DNA of 38,111 nucleotides, taken from IMG/VR virus record IMGVR_UViG_3300042906_000949, positions 1-38,111 of that record; one strand, 5' to 3'. Positions 31,664-38,111 of the stretch are shown here, piece by piece; positions within the stretch are counted from its first letter, which is position 1; the number at the start of each line of letters is the position of its first letter. The notes under the pieces were generated by a model, which had not been told where the DNA came from, ran no database searches, and saw only the letters and a list, made by a program, of their open reading frames with translations. Both the position numbers and the translations under genes were made by a program. The stretch is from a virus.

Positions 31664-32807
31664 TATTAATGATTTTAGTTATATTTAAAATATTTTCTTT
31701 AGTTAAATTTTGATGATTCGGTACATAAAATCCATATTGGTTAATAAATTCACAGTTAGGTAATTTATTAACCCCATATTTTTCAAACCACATAGGTTTT
31801 TTAGACATATCACCAGCAATTAAAGGTCTCACTTCAATATTATTTTCTATTAATTCTTTCACTATTTTATCCCTATACTTTGATACAACAGGAAAGGCAA
31901 AGTTTGAAATAAAATTAATGGGTTCATTTTTTATACTTAATTCATTTATATTAATATTTTTAATATATTCATTAAAATTTTCATTCCTTATTACCGAATA
32001 GTTGTCTAAGTTTTGAATTGATTTAATACCAATAAATGCTTGAAGGTCAGTTGATCTTAAATTAAGTCCTGGTACATAAAAATTATAAAGGGAATCAAAA
32101 TCGTTTGTTGAGTACTTTTCTCTAAGTTCGGTTTGTTTCCATTTAGGTAAATCTCTATCCCAACCATGACTTCTCATCATTAATAATAAATGATAAAAAT
32201 CTTCATCGTCTGTATTGATGAAACCTCCCTCAATGGTACTTAGATGATGCCCAAAATACATAGAGAAGAAAGAGGCAAAACCAAACGTGCCTAAATATTT
32301 AACACCATATTTTGATCCCATACTCTCACATACATCTTCAAGTAAAACAACATCATATTTATCACATAAGTCAACAATTTTTTCCATATCAGGTACTAAA
32401 CCTAAAGGTGAGACTAATATAAAAACAGAGGGGTTGTGTTCTATAAATAATTTTTCTAAATGATTTAAATCACAAGATAAGTCACTTAAATTACAGTCAC
32501 ACATAAATGTTTCCATATTAAGTATCATAGGGGTACTAACATCTGTTGCCCAACTTAATCCAGGAACAATAATCTTATTATTTTTTAATTTTTTAGATTG
32601 TATTAGTGCCGCTAAGGTTAATAGTATTGAGGATGATCCTGAGTTAACAAAAACAGAATACTTAGTACCTATTTTTTTTGCCCATTCATTTTCTAATTCT
32701 ACGGTTAAATCCCCTTTGGTTAATCTAGGTATTTCATCTTGTGATAACCACTCACATAAAGATTTAATAATTTCTTTATTAATTGTATCACTAACTAACT
32801 TTATCAT
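31656..32807 (-). CDS. colD: DegT-fold PLP/PMP-dependent sugar 3-dehydratase (ColD-like)
   Basis: A 383-aa member of the DegT/DnrJ/EryC1/StrS aminotransferase fold. SGSSSILLTLAAL binds the cofactor phosphate and LLEDVCESMG holds the Asp that contacts the pyridine ring. The site that carries the PLP lysine in aminotransferases reads MYFGHHLSTIEGG, so His187 replaces Lys. Loss of the Lys with a His is the hallmark of ColD, which removes the 3-hydroxyl of GDP-4-keto-6-deoxymannose using PMP and glutamate, and of RfbH-type enzymes. With gmd directly downstream and a GDP-fucose-synthase-like gene upstream, ColD is the best call. It is not an ordinary aminotransferase. Confidence 0.8.
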   Translation of the reverse strand: MIKLVSDTINKEIIKSLCEWLSQDEIPRLTKGDLTVELENEWAKKIGTKYSVFVNSGSSSILLTLAALIQSKKLKNNKIIVPGLSWATDVSTPMILNMETFMCDCNLSDLSCDLNHLEKLFIEHNPSVFILVSPLGLVPDMEKIVDLCDKYDVVLLEDVCESMGSKYGVKYLGTFGFASFFSMYFGHHLSTIEGGFINTDDEDFYHLLLMMRSHGWDRDLPKWKQTELREKYSTNDFDSLYNFYVPGLNLRSTDLQAFIGIKSIQNLDNYSVIRNENFNEYIKNININELSIKNEPINFISNFAFPVVSKYRDKIVKELIENNIEVRPLIAGDMSKKPMWFEKYGVNKLPNCEFINQYGFYVPNHQNLTKENILNITKIINNG

Positions 32808-33702
32808 AATAATTTTTATAAACTAATTTTATTCCATCAGATAATGGTATTGGGTTAAATTCTGGTAATAAAGATTTTAATTTTTCAATTGAGACATCTT
32901 TTCTATATTGACCATTAGGTTTTGTATTGTCCCATATAATTTCTAAATGTTCTCCCCCACAAGATTTAAGTGCAATTTCCGACATTTCCTTAATTGATAA
33001 ATTCTCGAAAGAGGCTACATTAAAACTTTCATAAATTTCTTTATCTATGACATCATAGATAATTTTGGCAAAATCATCAGAGTACATAAATTGTCTAAGT
33101 GGTGATCCATCACCGTACAAAGTAATTTTATTCTCATTTTTTTGTTTAGCGTCGAATATTTTTTTAATCAATGCAGTGATAAAATGACTATTATTTTCAC
33201 CATCTTTATCGTCTAATCCATACAAATTACAAGGTGTGAGGTATTGATATTTAGTTCCGTATTGTTTATTATATGCATCTATTTGAACTGCCAAACTTCT
33301 TTTTGCATAACCATAAGAAAAATTAGTTTCAGTTGGTGGGCCTAAATGTAATGATTCCTCTTTCATTGGGTATTCATTGGAAACATCGGGAAAAATACAT
33401 GTACTTAAAATCCCAACAAATCTTTTTACACCATATTTTTTTGCATATTCTACCAATAGTGTATTCATTAAAATATTTTCAGTAAAATATTCTGCGGGTT
33501 TATTAATATTATCAATAATACCACCAACCTTAGCGGCTAAATGGATAACGACATTAGGTTTATATGTTTCATACATATTTTTTACACCATTTTCTGTCGT
33601 TAAATCAAAATCTTTAGACGATAAATAAACTGCATTAGGTAAGTATTTTTTTAAACTTTTACCAACCAAACCAGAACCACCTGTTACTACAATATTTCCC
33701 AT
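32791..33702 (-). CDS. fcl: GDP-sugar epimerase/reductase (GDP-fucose or GDP-colitose synthase-like)
   Basis: A 303-aa extended SDR. The NADP site is TGGSGLVG (7-14). VVIHLAAKVGG, the Ser100/Cys102 pair in ILSTCIFP, the Tyr130/Lys134 pair in SYGYAKRS and a His in NNSHFITALI all match GDP-fucose synthase. It should epimerise C5 and reduce C4. In this context the substrate may be the 3-deoxy keto sugar made by the ColD-like enzyme, as for ColC, giving GDP-L-colitose. ColC and Fcl are homologous and cannot be told apart reliably by eye. It overlaps the ColD-like gene by 17 bases. Confidence 0.88.
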   Translation of the reverse strand: MGNIVVTGGSGLVGKSLKKYLPNAVYLSSKDFDLTTENGVKNMYETYKPNVVIHLAAKVGGIIDNINKPAEYFTENILMNTLLVEYAKKYGVKRFVGILSTCIFPDVSNEYPMKEESLHLGPPTETNFSYGYAKRSLAVQIDAYNKQYGTKYQYLTPCNLYGLDDKDGENNSHFITALIKKIFDAKQKNENKITLYGDGSPLRQFMYSDDFAKIIYDVIDKEIYESFNVASFENLSIKEMSEIALKSCGGEHLEIIWDNTKPNGQYRKDVSIEKLKSLLPEFNPIPLSDGIKLVYKNYYDKVS

Positions 33703-33706
33703 AAAA

Positions 33707-34324
33707 TTATTTTAATGACCAAGCCTCAAACACAAATGGGTAATCATATAATTTTTTGAAATTATTTTTTTCTAAACCCTTTTGTATATTATTCCTTTTT
33801 TCAAGGGCATCTTCAATAAATGTATGAAACTGAACTTGTATGTTGTTAAATTTTAAAATGCTTCCAGTGTCTATCATATTCTCTAATAATGGGAATTCTT
33901 CACCTTCTATATTAATTTGCATTAATTCAACATTATCTCTTTTTATAATTTCCAACAATTCATCTATTGTAATAAAATTAACTGTAATAGGTTTGTCGTT
34001 AGTAAGATATTTTGATGTCCCATCACCATTTAGATATATGACATCAGACTTGTTGGTAGTAGATATACCATAATTTAACACCGTTACTTTAGGGTTATCC
34101 TTAAACTTATCACATAGTTGATCATAAAAATCTTTTATGGGTTCCACTATAGTAATGAATGGGTTATATTTTTCAATAATTAAATCTGCCCATAAACCTA
34201 TGTACCCACCTACATCGACTACCATAGAGTCTTCATTAATATTATAATTTATGGCATGTGTATAATTACCATTATCCGCAAACCATTTTACATTTGATTC
34301 TTGATTTATTAAATTTAAATTCAT
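33707..34324 (-). CDS. FkbM-family methyltransferase
   Basis: A 205-aa SAM-dependent methyltransferase. Motif I is VDVGGYIG (36-43), followed by an acidic residue in TIVEP (Glu61). The FkbM marker LMQINIEGEEFPLLENM is present. This family O-methylates sugars and polyketides. In the cassette it probably methylates a hydroxyl of the deoxysugar or of the growing glycan. The four-base gap to the upstream gene shows common transcription. Confidence 0.85.
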   Translation of the reverse strand: MNLNLINQESNVKWFADNGNYTHAINYNINEDSMVVDVGGYIGLWADLIIEKYNPFITIVEPIKDFYDQLCDKFKDNPKVTVLNYGISTTNKSDVIYLNGDGTSKYLTNDKPITVNFITIDELLEIIKRDNVELMQINIEGEEFPLLENMIDTGSILKFNNIQVQFHTFIEDALEKRNNIQKGLEKNNFKKLYDYPFVFEAWSLK

Positions 34325-34325
34325 T

Positions 34326-35243
34326 TTATTTTATTTTATTTATTTTATCTAAATGAGTTTTGATATTATTGTCATCATCACACCATTTTTTAGCGTATTT
34401 ACCTTTACTTTTTTCCGAAAACATCGGGCAATAATATTCATCACACCCATAAAAAAAGTAGTGGTTTGCTTGTGTCAACCTAGTTTTTTCTAAATCAGTA
34501 ACCCCTTCTACATTACAACCACCATGTAACATATTTGCTGCCCAAATTAATGCTTGCCCCTTTTTTAATGAAACTGGTTTAGTTTTACCATTTTTTGATT
34601 TAATTAAATCAATTAAAAAATTCTCATAGTAACTGTAATTTTCCGCCTCACCATTTTCTACATCATCAGGATGAGTTAATTTTAAACTTTCATAATCATA
34701 AATTTCCCATTTGTGACTGCCAGGGACAATTTGTAGTGTACCATTTTCCTCATTAACATCTTCTAAAGCAACCCAAACTCCACACATCCATAACTGAGGT
34801 ACACTATGAAAATGAATCGTATCACTATGGAGTGGTTGATTTGATCCCTTAATAAAGTTTATTGTTGAGAATGGGAAAGGATCTTTACCGTATAATAATT
34901 TTAATACATTAATAAGTTTTTCATTGACAGTTAACTCCGCAATATTCTTACTATTTTTCCATTCCTCAAAAATTCGTTTAGATGGGGTGTACGTCACATG
35001 TTCAGGATGAAAAACAGTTTTTTCATTCTCCAAAGCAATATACATATCCTTAACCACATTATCGATAACGTCATCAGTTAAATTTAAATCTATTACAACA
35101 TACCCTTCTTCGTGATATTGTTGACATATTTTTTTTTGTTCATCACTTAAATCATTTGAGTTTTCTAATAAATCATAAAAAAATGGGGATTCTACCCAAG
35201 GAATATTCAATGCACTTTTATCCGTATAAAATTTTGATTTCAT
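34326..35243 (-). CDS. Phytanoyl-CoA dioxygenase (PhyH)-like Fe/2OG oxygenase
   Basis: A 305-aa non-haem iron, 2-oxoglutarate-dependent dioxygenase. The facial triad is His139 and Asp141 (LHSDTIHFHS) with His230 (MLHGG), and Arg245 (KTRLTQ) is placed to bind 2-oxoglutarate. QIVPGSHKWE is a common PhyH family stretch. Phage PhyH proteins are often found in sugar or LPS cassettes and may hydroxylate or remodel a sugar; the true substrate is unknown. It is tightly packed with the methyltransferase and acetyltransferase genes. Confidence 0.87.
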   Translation of the reverse strand: MKSKFYTDKSALNIPWVESPFFYDLLENSNDLSDEQKKICQQYHEEGYVVIDLNLTDDVIDNVVKDMYIALENEKTVFHPEHVTYTPSKRIFEEWKNSKNIAELTVNEKLINVLKLLYGKDPFPFSTINFIKGSNQPLHSDTIHFHSVPQLWMCGVWVALEDVNEENGTLQIVPGSHKWEIYDYESLKLTHPDDVENGEAENYSYYENFLIDLIKSKNGKTKPVSLKKGQALIWAANMLHGGCNVEGVTDLEKTRLTQANHYFFYGCDEYYCPMFSEKSKGKYAKKWCDDDNNIKTHLDKINKIK

Positions 35244-35245
35244 AT

Positions 35246-35776
35246 TTATTTATTTTTTAGTTCTTCATAATATTTTTTTATTTCACCCATATTTCTTTTT
35301 TTTATCGGTTTAGCGGGATTACCAACATATATTGTCCACGGTTCAGTAGTTTTAGTAACTAATGAATTTGCACCTATTACAGAACCTTCTGACAATGTAA
35401 CACCAGGTAATACAACAGAATTTGTACCTAATATTGAAAATTCTTCAAAAATCACATCTTCTATTACTTCTTTTCTGTACTCTTTTGGTACTTGAGGGTT
35501 GGTTAATGTTCCCGAATTAAAGTCTGCCCCACCCGCAATAACTCTAGCACCAGCAGCCATACCACTATGATCTCTCATTATAACTTTACTTTCCGCACCA
35601 CCTATAATACTACAATTAGGTGCAATATGGACATAATCACCTATTTCCGCATTTGTTGTTATAGTAACAAATTGGTCGATTGCAACATGATTACCTAAAG
35701 TAATTAAATGTGGTCTTGTTATCACACATAAATTAGATACTCTTACATCTTCACCTATTTTTTTAAATTCCATCAT
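35246..35776 (-). CDS. Hexapeptide-repeat (left-handed beta-helix) acyltransferase
   Basis: A 176-aa protein with the imperfect hexapeptide repeats of the LbH fold (for example VSNLCVITRPHLITLGNHVAIDQ; EIGDYVHIAPNCSIIGG; FEEFSILGTNSVVLPG; GSVIGANSLVT). A C-terminal IYVGNPAKPIKKR motif follows, typical of sugar O-acetyltransferases. The catalytic His is probably in MRDHSGMAAGA. It would transfer an acetyl or other acyl group to the sugar. The start overlaps the stop of the SDR gene (ATGA). Confidence 0.88.
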   Translation of the reverse strand: MMEFKKIGEDVRVSNLCVITRPHLITLGNHVAIDQFVTITTNAEIGDYVHIAPNCSIIGGAESKVIMRDHSGMAAGARVIAGGADFNSGTLTNPQVPKEYRKEVIEDVIFEEFSILGTNSVVLPGVTLSEGSVIGANSLVTKTTEPWTIYVGNPAKPIKKRNMGEIKKYYEELKNK

Positions 35777-36420
35777 AATCCGCCTGTGAGTTTTATTGTT
35801 GTTCCATTAATATATTCATTATCAATTAAAAATTCTATAGTTTTAGCAATTTCATCTGGTCTTCCTAATCTTTTTGTTGGGATACCCTCAATAGTTTTTT
35901 TAATGAATTCTTCTGGTAACGTATAGGTTAATCCTCCATCCATATACCCTAGTTGGATACAGTTTGCAGTAATGTTTTTATTCGCATTCTCTAAACAAAT
36001 TGTTTTAACTATATTTTCATAGTATGATTTACACGCGGCGTATACACTGGTTCCAATGACATTTTTGTCTACCGTTATACTAGATGATAAAATAATCCTG
36101 CCAAAATTACGTTCTCTCATTTTACTTAAACATTTAGAAATTATTTTAGTAACTGAAAGAATATTCACTTCAATTTGGTTTGTTAATTCATCGAAATTAC
36201 TCTCATTATATTTGTGTAGAAAACTATTGAAGTTATAGTTTGTGAATAGTACTAAAACATCTACATTTTCAATGGTATTAAAAAAAGATGTTATACTTAG
36301 TTCATCTAAAAAATTAACATCATTACTACCTAAAATTTTAATATCATAATTATCTAAATGTTTAATTACTTGTGTACCTAAACCACCAGTACCTCCAAAA
36401 AATAAAATTGATTTTTTCAT
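35773..36420 (-). CDS. Short-chain dehydrogenase/reductase (classical SDR)
   Basis: A 215-aa NAD(P)-dependent reductase with GGTGGLG (9-15) cofactor loop, catalytic Ser in ILSSSI (112-114) and Tyr127/Lys131 in YAACK. RLGRPDEIAKTIEFLI and INGTTIKLTGGL at the C terminus are FabG-like. It is shorter than the usual 245 aa. The substrate is not predictable; in this cassette a keto-sugar is likely. It lies between the HxRRxD transferase and the acyltransferase. Confidence 0.85.
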   Translation of the reverse strand: MKKSILFFGGTGGLGTQVIKHLDNYDIKILGSNDVNFLDELSITSFFNTIENVDVLVLFTNYNFNSFLHKYNESNFDELTNQIEVNILSVTKIISKCLSKMRERNFGRIILSSSITVDKNVIGTSVYAACKSYYENIVKTICLENANKNITANCIQLGYMDGGLTYTLPEEFIKKTIEGIPTKRLGRPDEIAKTIEFLIDNEYINGTTIKLTGGL

Positions 36421-36432
36421 ATTTAAATTATA

Positions 36433-37242
36433 TTATATTTCGTCAAAATAGTAAACATTATCATATTTATTTCCATTAAAAAAAATAGAGCCGTATGATA
36501 CTCCAGAAATACTACACAAAAGACTATTACATTTAGAAAGGTTCAAAGAGTCAATTAATACTTCTTTACCCATTAAATACCTATGGTATTTTCTTTCATT
36601 AGTTATTATTCGATGATCGTCATTCCTTCCGATTCTAAAACATTCCTGATAAATTAAAATTTCTGGAATTCTACTTTTAAAATATTCAAAAATTTCTGTT
36701 TCTTCAGTTGCCAAATAAATTTTTTCAAACCCATATTTTTCATAAATTTCCATTGTTTTTTTAAAATAATCTTCGGTGTTTCTAGAAAATAAGTATTCTG
36801 GGTGATATGTTCCCATATCACTTCTTCGGCAATGAACTCCCAATGTTTTATATTCACTTATTTCTTTTTTAACTGAGTTTAAAATTTCGGGTTTTATTTT
36901 CAAATATTTATTTATTGAATTGTTAATATTAATAACAACATCTTTGTTTCTAAATATTTTTTGTCCTCCAGGTGGATAGTTTTCATAATCAATAGGACAA
37001 TACTGATGTTCATGTTTAATCGCCTCCTCAACCGTTAGTTCTTGATCAAAATAATAATCAAAAGGATTCTCACCCATTTCACTATCATAATACTCCACTT
37101 TCGGGTTCGACCAATCAACAATAGGTATTAAATTGTTATCACTACAATATTTTAATCCCCCAAAAACAGCATTAAGGTATGCAAAATAACCTGCACCCCT
37201 ATGTCTATAATTAATAATATAATATTTAGATTGTTCTTTCAT
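36433..37242 (-). CDS. Fucosyltransferase-like GDP-sugar transferase
   Basis: A 269-aa protein with the HxRRxD motif: GVHCRRSDMG, with His137, Arg139, Arg140 and Asp142. This motif binds the GDP part of GDP-fucose in alpha-1,6-fucosyltransferases, NodZ and protein O-fucosyltransferases. An N-terminal RHRGAGYFAYLNAVFGGLKY matches the start of this fold. No membrane anchor is seen. GDP-L-colitose is 3-deoxy GDP-fucose, so this enzyme could transfer colitose or fucose. The acceptor (virion protein, host glycan) is unknown. It overlaps the upstream epimerase gene by 17 bases. Confidence 0.82.
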   Translation of the reverse strand: MKEQSKYYIINYRHRGAGYFAYLNAVFGGLKYCSDNNLIPIVDWSNPKVEYYDSEMGENPFDYYFDQELTVEEAIKHEHQYCPIDYENYPPGGQKIFRNKDVVININNSINKYLKIKPEILNSVKKEISEYKTLGVHCRRSDMGTYHPEYLFSRNTEDYFKKTMEIYEKYGFEKIYLATEETEIFEYFKSRIPEILIYQECFRIGRNDDHRIITNERKYHRYLMGKEVLIDSLNLSKCNSLLCSISGVSYGSIFFNGNKYDNVYYFDEI

Positions 37243-38111
37243 AATATTCGATTGTTTTTTTTATTCCTTCTATATAATCTGTAAACACAAAATCACTAAA
37301 ACTTTGTTTAAATTTACTGTTACCTAAAATTTTAATTGGTGCACCATCTTGTTTAGTTAAATCATTAACTATCTCCACATCATAACCCATTATTGTTTTA
37401 ATAGTATTCACACTATCAATAATACTCACACCATTTTCTTTACCAAAATTAAGTGGGTTTGGTAAATCGTGTTTACCATTATCAATGATATCTTTAATAA
37501 GTCTGGCAGCATCCTCCATATATAACCATTCTCTAATTGGTGTACCAGTGCCCCACACCACAAATTCTTTATCTCCTCTTCGTTTCGATTCTATCATTCG
37601 TATAATTAAACCATTTAATGCGTGTGTTTTATGAACATCCGTGTAATCTAAAGGTCCATAAGCATTTGCTAATATTAAATTAATAGTTTTAATACCGTAT
37701 TGTTTTCTATATGTCTCAGAAAGAATAAACCCTAATTTTTTAGGATTACCGTAGGACTCTACAGATTGGTGTATTACACCGTCCCACCAGTTTTCTTCAT
37801 TTTGTATATCTATAATTCCTGGATAAGAACAATTTGATATGGGATTAATTATTATTATGTTATCATTTACCTCTTTTACTGCCCTATATAAATTAATGTA
37901 CATTAATGAATTGTCATGACAAACATCTGCACAATTTTTTGCCACATAATCCATACTACCAACATGTGCCGCAGCATTTATGATATAATCTGGATTTATA
38001 GACTCTATTTTATTTTTTAAATTTTCAAAGTTTAGTAAATCGCAACCTGTACGTTTAGATTCATTAAATAATTCATATTTTGAATCTTTAAACGCTTCAT
38101 TAATGTTTTTA
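37226..38111 (-). CDS. Second GDP-fucose-synthase-like SDR (5' end beyond window)
   Basis: The frame stays open to the window end, so the visible 294 codons are partial; the in-frame Met at 37954 is not the true start because IINAAAHVGSMDY around it is conserved SDR core. Visible signatures are the Cys in SNCSYPG, Tyr/Lys in SYGNPKKLG, NAYGPLDY, and a His in KTHALNGLI. The Cys, Tyr, Lys and His match GDP-fucose synthase. It is distinct from the copy at 32791-33702, so the cassette has two epimerase/reductases; they may act on different keto-sugars. Confidence 0.85.
   Translation of the reverse strand, partial: KNINEAFKDSKYELFNESKRTGCDLLNFENLKNKIESINPDYIINAAAHVGSMDYVAKNCADVCHDNSLMYINLYRAVKEVNDNIIIINPISNCSYPGIIDIQNEENWWDGVIHQSVESYGNPKKLGFILSETYRKQYGIKTINLILANAYGPLDYTDVHKTHALNGLIIRMIESKRRGDKEFVVWGTGTPIREWLYMEDAARLIKDIIDNGKHDLPNPLNFGKENGVSIIDSVNTIKTIMGYDVEIVNDLTKQDGAPIKILGNSKFKQSFSDFVFTDYIEGIKKTIEYYERTI

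Noticed and set aside
36901-36920. AAATATTTATTTATT inside the fucosyltransferase-like gene, matching the late motif
   Set aside because: It lies within a coding region with no gene start downstream on either strand. It shows that chance copies occur.
1-38111. tRNA genes, CRISPR arrays, insertion sequences and integrase or attachment sites
   Set aside because: I looked for cloverleaf patterns with TTCGA-type loops, regular spacer arrays and transposase or integrase motifs and saw none, though an exhaustive tRNA scan was not possible.

Overview
The window is an AT-rich piece of a T4-superfamily myovirus genome. Diagnostic genes are the large terminase (gp17 type), portal (gp20), prohead protease (gp21), an acidic scaffold (gp22 position), major capsid protein (gp23), a gp55-type late sigma factor, PhoH and thymidylate synthase. 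The proteins look far diverged from T4 itself. Starts are preceded by A-rich leaders with almost no Shine-Dalgarno sequence, which is typical of phages of Bacteroidota. That host assignment is inference.

Plus strand, 1-20567. Positions 1-2609 hold thyA (5' end outside the window) and small accessory genes (GNAT acetyltransferase, small membrane and hypothetical proteins). Positions 2684-8417 hold a nucleotidyltransferase and a run of acidic proteins of unknown function that look like virion or prohead components. Positions 8500-19635 hold the head module: two unknown genes, terminase, portal, two small unknown genes, protease, scaffold and major capsid protein. Intrinsic terminators follow 8417, 14919 and 19635, and new units begin just after them. 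One more unknown gene ends at 20567.

Minus strand, 38111-20542, converging on the plus strand with a 26-base overlap. Reading in the direction of transcription (right to left), there is first a sugar cassette (38111-30680), then phoH, a missed 49-aa gene, a degenerate HAD protein, a small unknown, two glycosyltransferases, the late sigma factor, and then baseplate/tail genes including a gp5-like OB-fold spike protein.

Two system-level points stand out. First, the sugar cassette contains GDP-mannose 4,6-dehydratase, a DegT-fold enzyme with His in place of the PLP lysine (the hallmark of the ColD-type 3-dehydratase), a GDP-fucose-synthase-like epimerase/reductase, and a transferase with the HxRRxD motif of fucosyltransferases. 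Together these predict synthesis and transfer of GDP-L-colitose or a related 3,6-dideoxyhexose. FkbM methyltransferase, PhyH dioxygenase, SDR and hexapeptide acyltransferase genes sit beside them and could decorate the sugar. Second, a recurring element with core ATATTTAT lies 12-62 bases before ten genes on both strands. It is a candidate late promoter for the encoded gp55-like sigma factor, and it reads in the opposite orientation to the T4 TATAAATA box. In addition, several head proteins share a hydrophobic-x-E-S motif that probably marks gp21 cleavage sites.
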